From Plantago elongata (Eukaryota; Streptophyta; Magnoliopsida; Lamiales; Plantaginaceae): a stretch of DNA of 64,000 nucleotides. The notes below the pieces were generated by a model, which worked only from the letters and a program-made list of their open reading frames with translations, did no database searches and was not told the origin of the DNA. Where the stretch lies: assembly GCA_036897095.1 (NCBI GenBank), contig JAYMSP010000053.1:36774-100773 (forward strand), read 5' to 3'. Every line of letters starts with the position of its first letter. Position 1 is the first letter of the stretch. Shown piece after piece: positions 12,579 to 25,650 of this stretch. A program made the position numbers and the translations under genes.

Positions 12579-13189
12579 ACAAAGAGAAAATGCTGGCTGT
12601 TAAACGGTTCATGCTCTAAAACGTGATGTAATTCTGACGAACCAAAAAGCCAGCCATGTACTGTACTGGAGAGCATGTATAGAAGTCCAAGAGTGGAAAA
12701 CAATTTAGTGGAAATCCACATGTATTGTACCTTGAACTGCAGGTGTTCTGCAGTGATCTTTCATTCCTGAGTTTCCTGACAGAGCCGAGGAGAACGGAGA
12801 ACCACCTTTTCTATCTCTAATAATGCAGCATTTATCTCTATATTAGCTCTATAATGTTAGTACCATATGTTGGGCTCTTGAATTCTGTATGACTGTATAA
12901 CAATCTTAATAAAAAAATCAAGTCAAACCAAGGAACAATTTGTAGAACTATTTGCAGAAAAGATTCTTTTCGCATTTCAAATTGCTATAGGGTAATTGAG
13001 ATGGATTTAATTGAGTTTAAAGATGGTTAATAGGTATATTTAGGTTGGGTTTAACAATATCCCAATTTAACGAACTCAGCTGCAAACCAAACTACAACAA
13101 TTCAATTCGATTTGATTTGATTCAGTTACGAATTTTCAGAATGTTACACACCATCTTACATTTCACCCATAAATTTATATCCGCAGTTG

Positions 13190-13708
13190 TTAATGCTCAT
13201 TTGCCTTGAAATAGAGAGAGGAGTAGCTCCATGTTTTGGAACCACTCCAAAATTTATAATAACGTGTAATTAAACTCTCTATGTAATGCATCACACCAAA
13301 TATGCAAAAGGCAATCCCAACAGGTCCAGCCAAAGTGGTTGATATCTCCATTATTTTCATATAAATATTCTTACTATTATTATAGAATCTCATAATTCCT
13401 ATAATTGATGGGCAAAAACAAGGGAAGATGAAAGAAAATGAAACGACCAGATTAATCATTGAATATTTGGAGGATAGTTTATGTATTGTTAAGAAACAAT
13501 AGAAGGTAAAATCAAAGTCTTTTGTCATTTTTCGGCTAAATTTTAATGCAAACCGACTCCATAACATAATACAAAAACCTTGGGCATTTAGCATGTCGCA
13601 AATAGGGAGTTTTGGGGACCCAAACTGTTCAAAAATACAGTGTAGAGTACTATATTGTTGGAGGCCCCATTTTTCTGGTGTCCTGTTAAGAAGGGCATTT
13701 TTCTCCAT
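13190..13708 (-). CDS. Hypothetical ORF, unconfirmed (172 codons)
   Basis: Single open frame with hydrophobic stretches (SFIFPCFCPSIIG and LAGPVGIAFCIFGV). The second stretch is followed by a protein-like tail, KFWSGSKTWSYSSLYFKANEH. The C-terminal 55 residues look more like a real membrane-protein end than the N-terminal part, so this may be the last exon or relic of a membrane protein. I recognise no family, and chance occurrence in AT-rich spacer cannot be excluded. Confidence 0.25.
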   Translation of the reverse strand: MEKNALLNRTPEKWGLQQYSTLHCIFEQFGSPKLPICDMLNAQGFCIMLWSRFALKFSRKMTKDFDFTFYCFLTIHKLSSKYSMINLVVSFSFIFPCFCPSIIGIMRFYNNSKNIYMKIMEISTTLAGPVGIAFCIFGVMHYIESLITRYYKFWSGSKTWSYSSLYFKANEH

Positions 13709-14842
13709 ATTTACTTACCATTCTTAATCTTCCCATTTGAAATCATGATAGCACAAACCTCATTGTATGACAATAGCCAGATATATTCTAACATGTTTGT
13801 AAACTACCAAATGACGTTTCTTAAATTTCTTTTCTACTTGTTCCATATGACAATAACCAAGATTTGTGAACGTGATTTTTGGAATTACGCTCATGATTGA
13901 ATCACAAGTGGTAAGGTGTTTTAGAGATCACCTCATAAATCTATAGATGGTACCCATTAGATCCGCTAGGAGCCCTATGTTCGATCTACACTACGGCTTC
14001 TTGAAATACGTCGAGTGTAATTTTATATTGAATCATACGTTCTTCTGATTTATAGTCTCGAAACAGTATATACTTGTTTGTCGAAATCCACCCCTAATTA
14101 ACAATGACCTCCTTTACCAAGTCCCCATAACACCGGTCAATTTGCATGGTGGAGCCCATCACGGGAACCACAGTGAACGTCGAGGGGGTGCTAGTGTCGG
14201 GTCGGGGTGCTAGTGTCGGGTCAAAATAACATTTAATGCATTGTAGTGAAGTGGATTGAAGAAATTGAAAGGGCAGGGGGTTGGAGAATGCACGTGGAGC
14301 ATTGTGCTAACCATCTGACAAAAGAAAGCAATTCTTATACAAAGACACAACAGTTGAAACATAGCTGATCGAGAGACATCTCCTGCTGTCAGAAGGGACG
14401 CTTCTCTTCACAATCACACCTTCACGGCTCTGATCCCCATTTATTCCACCCTCTCTATTGTCTTCCTTCTTTAATTCCAACAATAATCCGATCAATCAAA
14501 AATCAAAACCTAGAATTTATTTAAACTCAAGTTGAGTGAACGTCTTTATCATGAATAACGCGTTTATAGGTATAACATCGACACTATTTATGATCCATAA
14601 TGTTTTTTAAGTTTTCGTTCATCTTTCCAAGCATCTCTGGAAAAATCATTGTTATACAATAATTAAATAGTCATTAGTCAATTGTGAAATCACCCTAACG
14701 ATCTCTAATTTTAGAGAGTTTCAATGTTTGAAAACTCTACTCATGTCAACAATCTACATAATTGTTTACAGTTCCTTGATAAGATAAAAATCATAAGATT
14801 TGTGACCTATTAGAAAAATCTCATGATTTGATGACGAGAATT

Positions 14843-14952
14843 AGGGGTGTTTAGCAAACCAAACGTTCAATTCGTGTTCGACATTGATCTGTTCGAGGAC
14901 ACGTTCGTTAACAAATGAACACGAACTTAAAATTTATTGTTCGGTAGTTCGT

Positions 14953-15002
<50 letters not shown>

Positions 15003-15353
15003 TATTTAAATAATATAGTAAGTAATATAATATAGTAATACATTTTACTCCATTTTGAATACTTGTAGACTTGTAGCTCGTCTTAATTTATATTACTCGT
15101 AAGATGAATGTGTGATATGACATGTAGCTTGAAATATGATTATTGAGGGAAATCTCATTCTATTTTTTATTATATTTTTGCTTGACTTTTTGGGTTTAAA
15201 CAATGAACAAACTGTTCGGGAACGCGACCTTAACGAACAAACGAACTGAACATGAACAAGTGAATGAACACGAACATGACACTAAAATTCTTAACGAACA
15301 AACGTTCGATAAGCTTCATATTTAATTCGTTCGATTCGATAAACACGCCTATC
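14843..15353. mobile_element. Candidate TIR element rich in GTTCG motifs, hAT-like ends
   Basis: The stretch begins TTAGGGGTGTTTAGC and ends GATAAACACGCCTA, whose reverse complement nearly matches, giving imperfect 14-15 bp terminal inverted repeats. The interior is filled with GTTCG/CGAAC words that pair across the element, and a (AC)18(AT)5 microsatellite splits it. I found no clear target-site duplication, so both ends are approximate. Confidence 0.4.
14955..15000. repeat. (AC)18(AT)5 compound microsatellite
   Basis: Perfect AC run from 14955 to 14990, followed directly by AT repeats to 15000. Confidence 0.95.
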
Positions 15354-18300
15354 AAAAGTGAAGGCAAGGAGAGCGATTAACTGCATGTGTTGTTGGTACA
15401 CAATGACCAATATATTACATGTAGAGCAGCTTGTGAGTAATCGGTCAGTTTAAAAACTTGGGTCTTCATTGATTGATGTGGTTGTTCATATATATATATA
15501 TATACACTTGCCATTTAACGAATGCGACACCAAGAAACATGAAATGATGATGCATGGTGTAGGAATAGGACCATACCTTGTACTCCCACAACATCCTTGT
15601 CCCCAATAACATGGACTCTTCTTCACAAACCTATACAAATTATGAGCCCATCGTGATCATCATATTATATAAAAAAATGATTTTTTATTTAGGAAAAGAA
15701 TTGAATTAATGAAAGAATTGCATAATAATATTGTGTCGTTGTCTTACAATTGATATAGGACACAAACAGTTCTAGGACCACATGAAGCAACACACGAACC
15801 TCCAAGAAGAAGATTGTCTTGGGATCTGTGACCCATACGATCCGATCGATCGATCGATCAATCTGATAATAATTCGATCTCGTCGCTTTGCATATTTCAC
15901 AATCTTTGAATTGAATTGAATCGAATCATCTTCTTTTCTTTTAAGGTACACATGCCTAAAGCCCAAAGACAACTACCCTTGTCTTTCTTCTTTTTTATCC
16001 TTGTTTCGTAGGCCATATTGCTTATACACAAGCTTACTATACCTAGCTTCTACTAAGGTCTCAATAAAGTAAAGTTGCATGGAATTTCATTGTGTATTTT
16101 CATCAATCAATAATACACCAACAAACGTCAAAGATTGATGGGACGTTCTACTATTTGCATGTGTTTAAATTATAAGTTGGATTAATATTATATCGGTTAG
16201 AACATGAATTCTTTTGAGTTCGTGAGAATTCAAACACTGTCAAAAGATAAAATAGAAGATAGAATACTACTTTTATTTTCTAAAATCTTTGTACACACAG
16301 AACACACACATATTACTCCTACACAACCTTTCGGTTGTAACTACTACTTATTCTTATCTAATAATATAACTGATCCTAATATAACTTCTATTTCTTTCTA
16401 CTTGCTAAACTTATTCAGAACAAAAATACATCAGCACATATGGTCTTTCATCCAATTTGGTCTTTTAACGTGGTCTAGACCATTCATAACAATATCTATG
16501 TTGTGTAATGTTGTAAGGTGCAAAATCATTAGTTAGGAGAATCATTTGTATCATGTGTCGACAGTTCTTAACCCGTCTAAACATTTGTGTGTTCTTTAAT
16601 TAGCTTATTAACTAAACTGCTATACGGCTTATAGTAATTATTTTCAAAGTAATTTTTTGAACTGAACTGAAATTATTTGAATTTTAATAAAATTTTAATT
16701 AAATAGAACTGAACTCAACTGAATAAGTTTTCAGTTGAAGTCTTATTAACCTTTGGGTACAGTTAATTACGTAACTGCAAAGATATACTGATAATCTGAT
16801 ATAGTACAACTAGCTAGCTAATATATCTATCATCAGATCAGCAATGTCTTGCTTTAATCATACATATGTAAACATATTTTGTAGATTAAGGTGGATGAAT
16901 GAGATAGTGAATGGACCTAAACCCCGTTATGGAGACCACAACACTATGCTTTATTACAGGAAAAGTCATATGTAATTGAAAGAAACACACCTTATGTCTC
17001 AAGGCACACACGAGGAACCAAACATGATCAGCAATTAAATGCTTAAGAAAGAAAAAAACCATTGATCATGTGATCTTGACAAGGATTATGGAGGCAAAAC
17101 AGCTAACAAAGTATGAGCACCCATGCCTCAACTGGCTTATTTTCTACACAAGAGAATGGATTAATTAATATTAGTCCACCTTTTCGCTTTCGGGTCCTTG
17201 TTAATGACGCAGTCTGGATAGAACTGGAGCAACTTCTTGGATTCATCCATGAATTTTGGGTCTAAATTGTCTGGGAGACGAAATCAAACATCTAGCTGAC
17301 ACTCCCTCACTTCCGGGGGTGTCGAATATTTGTAACTTTGAATTCGATTGAAGGTGACATTTATGTTGCTTGTTGGGGTCGCATTTATGTTAGATGTTAT
17401 ATAATTATCGACTCAATACTTCTATTATATAGAATGGAAAACCCATTTTAGTTCTTAATACTTTTAAAAAATGACTTATTTTTTATTGTCAAAGCAGCCA
17501 ATAGTCCACACACGCGAGCAAGATCACATAAACTCATAGAGTCATGTACGTATAGACTCGGGTTAGCAATCGATATGTAGTACCAAAATATGTTTAGAGA
17601 AAATATAACTTTTATTCCTCGGTCAGGAAATATGTTTACTAACTAACTGCCATATTTGGAAAGTACAAAAAAAGAAGAAGAATTACAAATACGCTAATTA
17701 ATAATTATATATGGTGTTGAGACAAGAAATTAGGTAGCTAGCTAGCCCTCAAATATCAATATAAATTAGCTAGCTAGACAAGAATACCCTTGTATTTCAT
17801 GCAACACTTTATCACAATGACACCAACAAGATGACAACGCCCATAATTGTAAGATCAATTATTCAAGATTTATTGAAATGATACAAACTATTATTTGGTT
17901 TCATTTGTTGTTGAAAAGTGTGACACAATACTGTTAATACAAGAATAAAATACTGTTATGTTAAATATAAAGAATGTTCATGTAAACAGTAGACTTACTC
18001 AAGGAACTATTTGTTTCAACTATATTTGGGTTGATTTTTGTCTCCTCGACAATAATTAAGGAAAGTAGCTTTAGAAGGCATATTAATTAATTAATTGAGC
18101 ACACTATTAGGAAATTGCAAACACATGGTGTATTTCATCTATTTTGTCCATTAAACATGAGTAGGACAGATGTTAAACTGCCCCAATTGAATTGGATGCT
18201 TCTCTTTTGGAATTCTCGACCATTATTTTTGTCCATTTTCGAGCTGCAGTAACATTTCTAAGTCGATCGGTTTGGATTCTTGATCAGTAACCTCCAAAAT

Positions 18301-18459
18301 ATTTTTGGTGAATCCAACATATATCCAATCCAGATGTGACATGAATTGACTGCAACTTTTGCTTTTGATTTGAAATTCGATTTTTCATCAAAGTCCATCA
18401 ATTAAGTAATTAATACTTCCAGCTTCGATCCCCCTCTTTTTAATAATGTGTGTTAATCC

Positions 18460-18515
18460 TTTATTTATTTATTTATTTATTCATTCATTCATTCATTCAT
18501 TCATTCATTCATTTA
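18460..18515. repeat. Compound tetranucleotide microsatellite (TTTA)n(TTCA)n
   Basis: About five TTTA units pass abruptly into about eight TTCA units, as if one point change was spread by slippage. Confidence 0.9.
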
Positions 18516-19054
18516 GTGTGTTTTACATCCCACAAGATTTATAAACAGTTACAGATAAAACTTATTAAAATTTGAATTGAGTTTTACCAATTCAAATCGT
18601 ATCCCACACAGTCAAGGACGGAAACAGAAATATATGTCAGGGGTAGCGAATTTTTGAACTATAAATTTAATTAAAAAAATTCATTATTAATGACTAATGA
18701 AAATTACGTTTTCAAAACTCACATAGTAAAAAATAATATATAGACTATAAGTTTTTAAATTATGTGCTCGTAAACGGGAGGAATTAGATATAATATAGCT
18801 TTGTTTAGATTGAATTATTTTTTTAAGTATATTAAGTAAATGAATTTACCATTGAATATAAAAAATAAAGAAACAAAGAGAGTTAAATGAAGTGAAGTTA
18901 GGTATTATAGAATATGATTGTGAAATGTAAACTAAAAGAACATTAAAAAAAGAGAGAAATAATAAAAAATGTTACTGAATCATAAAGAAAGAATGAAAAA
19001 TGTCAAGTAAATGGTAGAAAACAATATAAACAAAATGGTTGGAAAATCTAGCAC

Positions 19055-19132
19055 TACTGAAAATCGAACTTGTGATTAATTGGCAGAGAAAGATTTTATA
19101 GAACATATGTACACCAGCTGAGTTGTACCAAT
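19055..19132 (-). mobile_element. Degenerate tRNA-like sequence, probable SINE head
   Basis: On the minus strand an A-box-like block (TGGTACAACTCAGCTGG, 19113-19130) precedes a B-box-like block (AGTTCGATTTTC, 19059-19070) at the spacing usual for tRNA-type promoters. The intervening sequence does not form a clean tRNA cloverleaf, so a decayed tRNA-derived retroposon is more likely than a tRNA gene. Confidence 0.4.
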
Positions 19133-21999
19133 TTCTTTCATAATTCATTCTTGCTAAATATATCACTATTTATTAAATTTTTAGAAGGGGTATAATAGGC
19201 ATTTCATGTTCAAAATCGAGAGACCGCGATTACGGTCCCTCAAATGTCGGTTAGGCTCTGTTCCCTTTGTATGATTATGTTAGAGGTCGGTTAGGCTTTG
19301 TTCTCTTCGTATGTGAACTCATTCAGTTTAGTTTAGATCAATTTATTTTAGTTCAATTTAACTCCACTTATAATTTATATTTTATACTACAAATCAGTTC
19401 AGTTCAATTATATTCAGTTCACTTCAATTCAAATAATTGCAATCGAATATAACATAGCCATAATCTAACAAACACGACTAGAATTCTCAAGATCTCAAGA
19501 AAGGAGGAATGTGTACAATTTTATTTTTTTAAATCACACATCTTTTACTAACTAACAGGTGGGTACAATAAGTATTAATATAAAATAGTATGTGTAATTA
19601 ACCCGTCAAGTCCGAACGTTTTAAACTCTGGATCCTACCTCTTACATAGCATGACATCGATCATGAAGATTCATATTTTTTTTTATAGTTATAGCATAAA
19701 TAAAGAATTTAATTTGGATGAAGAAGGACTAGCTAACGACACCACAATGTTTACATAAATTTAACTATTATATCAAAAAAAAAAAATTTTATTTATTATT
19801 CAAAGTAAATTGGTATCACAGGTTAGTACTAGTAGTAGAAATTTAATGTCAAGTAATGTTCCTCGATCGTTGCTCTTTAGAAACAGCAGGAATAATTTCG
19901 GGCGGGTTGCATTCCAGTACAAAATCTAAGCCAGATACTTATTTCATGGCATTGGTTTTTCTTGAGATCGTTATAGGTACAAGAGTAATGTGATATACAA
20001 AATTGTAAAAGTTTAAGTTTTGTGAGGGTCATAAAAGACCTGTAATGTTGTATACTAATTGTGCAGTATTGTATGTAAATTGTAAATTTCTGTGTATTTA
20101 TAAATTGAATATTATTACATATTAATTGTACAGTTATTTTATATGGAACTCTTAAAAATTTTCGGACTTTTAAAAGAATTTCTCAATTTGTAAATGTAAC
20201 ATTGCCAAATATGAACGGCCCATTTCAATTCATATTAATATTCTTGCCTAAATATGAAAAATATTAAATATGTACCCGAATGTAACATGGGCAAAAAGTG
20301 TGGTTATATGCAAATAGAGGCCAAATTTCATAATGGAAAGTAAATCAGTGACCGAATCGTTTCTTCTAAACATAAAGGAATACACCGACTCATTTTACGG
20401 AAGATGAAACTTTACGTAACTCAACTAATCTAAATTGAACTGATTCAGTTTACAAATAAAGAGATTATGTCCTTGCTAAACAACCATAAAAAGTAGCTAG
20501 TATTTACAAACACGAAGTCAAAGCAATTACAGCCCATTACACGTATACGGGTCCGTCCCTGAACGAAGCTTACATTACATGTATGAAGTAGTCCTATTTA
20601 TTTATTTATTAGTATTATAAAAAGTACACTAATTTGTTAGGTAATGAGTTAATTTAGGATGTTAATTAGTGAAAAAGAAGAGTGATGTCCGTGCGGTGAT
20701 TGAATAATTAATGAAGTGTTATGTGCATGTGCTATGGTCTGCGGTTTCATAATTCAAACTAGTTATTGGTTTGGTGTCCGAATTTTTCAACGCCTATTCA
20801 TTATACGGACGAACTATACAACACAAGTGCTTATTTTTATATGTGCATTGTTTGGATGGGATAAAAAGATTCTTATATACACCAAACCTTCAAACATTTA
20901 CCTTATTTTATAGACCGATACGTAGCTACCTACATTCGATTATTTGATGTTCTGTGTTTTTTCAGCTAGGAAATATAAACTATATTACTTAGTTAGCTTT
21001 CTCAATCTTTCCGAAGTTAAATATTGGATACTGTCACATAGAATCTTGTAAATGCAATCAATTTGTTGCAAAACCCATCAAATTAATTAGTTGCCTCGAT
21101 TAAGTTAACATATTGATAGGTACCAGTACCACGTATGATATACCAACTTATCTATCAGTGTGATAAACATAAGATGGCCATAATGTAAATGTACATTTGT
21201 TGTGACTAACAACTACCCAAATTATCATATTGTCAGGATATTTATGCTAGTATTAGTTTTCTTGCAGAAATCGTACAGCTATCAATTTAATTTGTCAAGT
21301 CACTACTGATTGTAAGAAAATTGGAAGCGTTAAAAACAGTTGGTAATTAAACTAATTAATGACATGTTCAAATTCACCGTGTATGATTTTGAATTTTTGA
21401 GTAAGTTTTCCTTAAAATTTGTAATTTTAATTGTAACTGTAAATATCACCTCGTACCTCGTAGTAATATTACAAGGAAATCCTTAAGATTTGGTTGACTA
21501 GCGGTAACTTTATTGGCAATTAACTTCAAATATAGTCAATAAACATCTTTTAATGTTTACTTTATCACTAAGAAATACTCCTAAGATTTTCCTTGACTTA
21601 ATTAGCAGAAGACTATGAATGGATGAGTGTCAAAACAATTTTAGGAAGAAAAATAATCATGACTAACGTAAACTGGGACACTAAACATATATCATCCGTC
21701 TAAATGCAATGATTCTTTCTAACGTACAGTATTTAATATAAAATTGTAATTGAATTATTTAATTTAAATTTATTTTTTTAAATAAACAACTGAAACTGAA
21801 ATAATTTAATTCAATTTTAAACAGTTCAAAATATGAATACGTAATATAATTTTTCTGCTATTGACTTTCACAGTTGAGTTCCCATATTACAAGAGAACCA
21901 GGGTATAAGAAATGCGGTTGGAGCTTTGAATATTCAGAACAATCATTAGAGAAAACACCACCTAAGACTAAGCAGTCTAATATAAATTATAACTAATGA

Positions 22000-22108
22000 T
22001 GTATTCTCTTCAACTACTGATATTTCAATTCAGTTCAATCTATTTATAATTTATATTTTACTTCAATTCAGTGTAATTCAGGTTGGTAAATTTCAGTTGA
22101 AGAGGACA
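22000..22108. mobile_element. Small MITE of the TCTTCAACT-ended family
   Basis: Ends TGTATTCTCTTCAACT and AGTTGAAGAGGACA are inverted repeats of each other apart from two extra bases. The interior is made of TTCAATTCAGTTCAA words. A second copy is at 47460-47563. The target-site duplication is not evident. Confidence 0.5.
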
Positions 22109-23034
22109 TAACCTAAACAAAGTTGAACCAGTGACGGAGCCAGAAATTCAGGCTAGATAAGGCACAATAAAAATAAAGTTATTTAACTAAAATAATTTTA
22201 ACATGTAGTAATATTTTATTGTTATGTATTTGCGTCAATATATTTATACAGTCCCTTTATACAGTCTAAATCGTGAAAATTGGTATCTTTTAAAAAATTA
22301 TGATAAATGCTTTTGACCTAGAAATTGAAATAATCACCATTAATTATTAATTATGGTAAGTAACACCTCATATTTTTTTAAATATATATTATTTTATTAT
22401 TATTTTAAAAATATAATAGTAAATGTTTTTTTTTTAAAGTAAGACGTACATTCATATATTGTAAAGTATTTTACAAACGAAGGAAATTAATTTTAGAGAA
22501 GAGACGTAAAATTACATTTAGAAGAGAGAATAAAGAACGATCCCTAATATAAGGATTAAGTGTACAAAGTAAATAATTAAAGAGTTTATATCATACGTGT
22601 TTAAGTAAAAAAAGAGTATTAAAAAGGATGATAAAAATTAATGAAAAGAAGAAAAACTTTTAATAATGGTATATCAAATTGAGAACTTGAATGTTGGAAT
22701 CAAATTAAACTAGTTAGTACTTGAGATCTAATTAAAAGAGTAGAATTACAATCTAATTCTAAGACGTATTGGACATTAGCTAGTAATTAAATTAGTACCA
22801 ACCATTAGCTAGCAAAATTCCAGGTGAAGCCCTGGCCATATACCTGATCGCGCTAGAATTGAATTGAATTGAATTTACATGAATTAAGTTGATTTTAAAT
22901 TAAAAATATAAAAATTAATAACAATAATTATTGTAACCACAATTTAAATCGAAATTTTAAAATTTACAAAGAAAGAAAGAATAAAAATTGCCAAACTGTC
23001 AATAGCCTTACATTCCGCCCTTCCGCGTGCCTAC

Positions 23035-23222
23035 TACTGCCTTTATAATCAACCTTCTCTTCTTTTTCCACACCCCCATTCCATATCCTTCTTCCTTATA
23101 TTCCCTTCTCTTCACGCCATTTTTTCTTTCTCTAGCCCACTCTACTACTCCTCTGTTCACACTTTCTTTCTCTTCATCTTCCCACATTTCTCACTCACTT
23201 CTCTCAATACAACAGCAGCATC
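23035..23222 (+). promoter_or_regulatory. Core promoter and pyrimidine-rich leader of the BIG GRAIN 1-like gene
   Basis: A TATA-like TTTATAATC lies at about 23040. It is followed by some 170 bases of strongly C/T-rich sequence up to the ATG at 23223, typical of plant 5' leaders. The transcription start is inferred to lie roughly 30 bases after the TATA-like box. Confidence 0.5.
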
Positions 23223-24449
23223 ATGTATAGAAGAGAAAAACCACCTAGAGATGATCACACTCACAAATCAACAACCAAAAAAACACACCACCAAAACATG
23301 CCTTCCTTCTCCTCCACTCTCCTAGACGAAATCTACCGTTCCATCGACACAAATGTCGAAAAAGACAACAACAAAAATGTCAAGAAACAGAGCAGTTTCA
23401 GACCAAAGTCCAGCAATGGGAGTGGAAAAGTCAGCAGTACCGTGGAAGATGAAGAAGCTGCCAGTTTGAGAAGGGTCAGACACTGGGTGGAAAAAGAAGC
23501 TCTTGAAAAGAAGAAAAAGCAACCTACAACACCATCATTGCTCCAGGTTCATCACCAAGAAAATGATGTTCTGTTTTTCAGCTCTGCCTCTAGTTCCTCT
23601 GACAGTTCTGGCCAATTGTCATCATCATCAGACACCGAGTTCTTCGGTTCCACTCTTCCCAAACCGATCCGAACCGGTTCTGTCAACCGGAAGAACCAGG
23701 AAGATTCTTACTTGTTTGATGATTACAAGAATCGCGAGAATGCGGACACGAACACGAACAAGAACATGAATAAGAAGAAGATGGATCGGGAAGAGGAGGA
23801 GTTCATGAAGTCGAAATCGAGAGCGTTGAAAATCTACGCCAATTTGAGGAAAATGAAGCAGCCAATTTCTCCAGGTGGGAGATTGACAACGTTCATTAAC
23901 TCACTCTTCACCAATGCAAAAAAGGCGAAGAATGCCGATACGGGTCGCAAGCCGTCTACGACTACTTGTTCGTCTGCCACGTCCTTTTCGAGGTCGTGTT
24001 TGACGAAATGTTCGACTAAATCGAAGGAGGGGGTGCAGAGAACGGTGAGGTTTCATCCGGTGAACGTTGTCGTTGACGAGGATTCGAGGCGGAAATATGT
24101 TGTTGATGAGGATGTGGAGAGGCATGGGAGGCCTCCATTGCCTCCTAATGCATTGGCGGAGATGAAACAGAGTTTGAGGGAGAAGAATAGGAGGATTGAG
24201 GAGGCTGCTCAGAAAGTTTTGGAAGGATATAATCGGAAAAACAAGGATGAATTCATGATTTTTAGGAAAATACACCGCGAAGAGGAGGATGACGACCAGG
24301 ACGATGCAATGAGTGATGCGAGTTCGGACTTGTTCGAGCTTGATCACTTGGCGACGTTTAGTAATAATAGGTATTGTGAAGAACTTCCCGTGTATGAGAC
24401 CACTCATTTTGCTACGAATCGTGGTGTTATTACCCGCTTGGTTCGGTAA
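23223..24449 (+). CDS. BIG GRAIN 1-like protein
   Basis: Single-exon gene for a 408-aa protein. BIG GRAIN 1 family members are plasma-membrane-associated plant proteins that promote auxin responses and transport and affect organ or seed size. Family marks in order are PSFSSTLLDEIYRSID (residues 27-42), a Ser-rich stretch with SSSSDTEFFGS (about 122-143), PKPIRTGSV, and the core block KSKSRALKIYANLRKMKQ through PISPGGRLTTFINSLF (about 197-229). After these come a Cys/Ser-rich segment and RTVRFHPVNVVVDED. The C terminus has an acidic run and an aromatic block (ELPVYETTHFATNRGV). No membrane helix or signal peptide is seen, as expected. An ATG 25 codons downstream (MPSFSS) is an alternative start, but the upstream MYRREK matches the usual family N terminus. 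Confidence 0.9.
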   Translation: MYRREKPPRDDHTHKSTTKKTHHQNMPSFSSTLLDEIYRSIDTNVEKDNNKNVKKQSSFRPKSSNGSGKVSSTVEDEEAASLRRVRHWVEKEALEKKKKQPTTPSLLQVHHQENDVLFFSSASSSSDSSGQLSSSSDTEFFGSTLPKPIRTGSVNRKNQEDSYLFDDYKNRENADTNTNKNMNKKKMDREEEEFMKSKSRALKIYANLRKMKQPISPGGRLTTFINSLFTNAKKAKNADTGRKPSTTTCSSATSFSRSCLTKCSTKSKEGVQRTVRFHPVNVVVDEDSRRKYVVDEDVERHGRPPLPPNALAEMKQSLREKNRRIEEAAQKVLEGYNRKNKDEFMIFRKIHREEEDDDQDDAMSDASSDLFELDHLATFSNNRYCEELPVYETTHFATNRGVITRLVR

Positions 24450-25525
24450 TTATACATGAATATGAATTTCTATTTTGTTCATCTAGCTAGTTGTTTAGTA
24501 TTAGGGGGTGTCCAAGGAGGACGACTCAATGTGTAATACATGCTCGTACATGATTGAACTCGACTCGACTCAATCACTTGGTGGTGTTTTAGTAATAACA
24601 TGTATCGTAAGGAACTTGTTATCTTATGAATGAAAAACAAACAAAATTCATCTTAGTATCTATTTCCATTGGTTCGATTAGTGCTTACAACATTTTTCAT
24701 GTTTCTTCAAGTATGCAAGTAGTAATAACATGTTTTGGATTTTGGATTCACGAGGTTCATATAATATGACTAAAAATGGTCCATTTTTTTAGAATTTTGC
24801 ATGATTTTGTTGAATTGGAAAATGATGAATTTGAAATGGAGACAAAAACTGAAAAAGAGAGGTGGATGTAGGGAATAGAGGGGGTTGATCCCGAGTAAGG
24901 AAGAGAGTGACAGAGAGTTGATGGAACATGGGATTTTATTTAAGTTTTTAGAATTTATTTTCAAGAAAGAAAGAAAAGGAAAAGATAAAAGAGGAAAGAA
25001 TATTAGATTCGAGATCGGAATGAGAAGCAGCATTGTGGTTTAATTTTGTTTGTGAATGGAAAAGAGAAATTAAAGGACAATTGAATCTATCTATCTATCC
25101 ATCTATTTTATCTTGTTGCCCATGGGAATAGGGGAAAGTATGATCAACAACATCTTTTGCTTTTTTTTGCTTTGCTTTCTTGTTTCCAATGATCATGAGG
25201 GAATTTTTGTGTTGGTTTGTGGACATATTCTTGCTTCAAGATCGAGTAAGCAAATCCCCAGGCAACCAAGATCAAAAGTACCACTACTTGTCTCTGCCAA
25301 CGTTTTATTTCACCTTATACAGATTGATCCATTCACCTGCTATTAGTTTTCCAAAATTTCCCAGCTCATTATCTTTACGTTTGATAACGACGGAAATGAC
25401 CCAATTATACAAACTTCTTACCCGTAATTTATGTATCTTGAATAAAAAATTATTGTAGTATGTATACCGGAAATTTTTTATGTGAGCTGAACCTTATCGA
25501 GAGCTCGGCTCGGTAAAGCTCAGCT

Positions 25526-25650
25526 CAGGGGCGGACGCACAATTTCAACCGGAGGAGGGAGGGTGGCGAAACTATACAAGTGAGGGGTTTTCGAGTGTTT
25601 TGGGGGTCGAAATTGTAAATTTTCGTGGGGGGTGGGGGTGCTCGCCCCTG
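25526..25650. mobile_element. 125-bp hAT-like MITE
   Basis: Starts CAGGGGCGGACGC and ends GCTCGCCCCTG, so the first eight bases (CAGGGGCG) are repeated inverted at the other end, with partial matching beyond. The flanking octamers GCTCAGCT (25518-25525) and GCTCGGCC (25651-25658) match at 6 of 8 positions, fitting an aged 8-bp hAT duplication. It sits inside a CTCGAGCT-rich repeat. Related left ends occur near 48642 and 57866. Confidence 0.6.

Larger units (their letters stand above)
12579..23222. other. Gene-poor, repeat-rich spacer
   Basis: About 10.6 kb of AT-rich DNA with no convincing gene. It contains microsatellites (14955-15000, 15489-15504, 18460-18515), a TIR-bounded element (about 14843-15353), tRNA-like retroposon sequences (13890-14040 and 19055-19132), a MITE of about 110 bp (22000-22108), fragments of GGCGGA-ended repeats (near 18612 and 22131) and many degenerate TTCAGTTCAATTC stretches (16660-16760, 19320-19440). 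One longer open frame at 13190-13708 is listed separately. Confidence 0.6.

Noticed and set aside
23901-24407. 168-codon open frame antisense to the BIG GRAIN 1-like gene
   Set aside because: It mirrors a real coding exon on the other strand, and its protein has no recognisable features.
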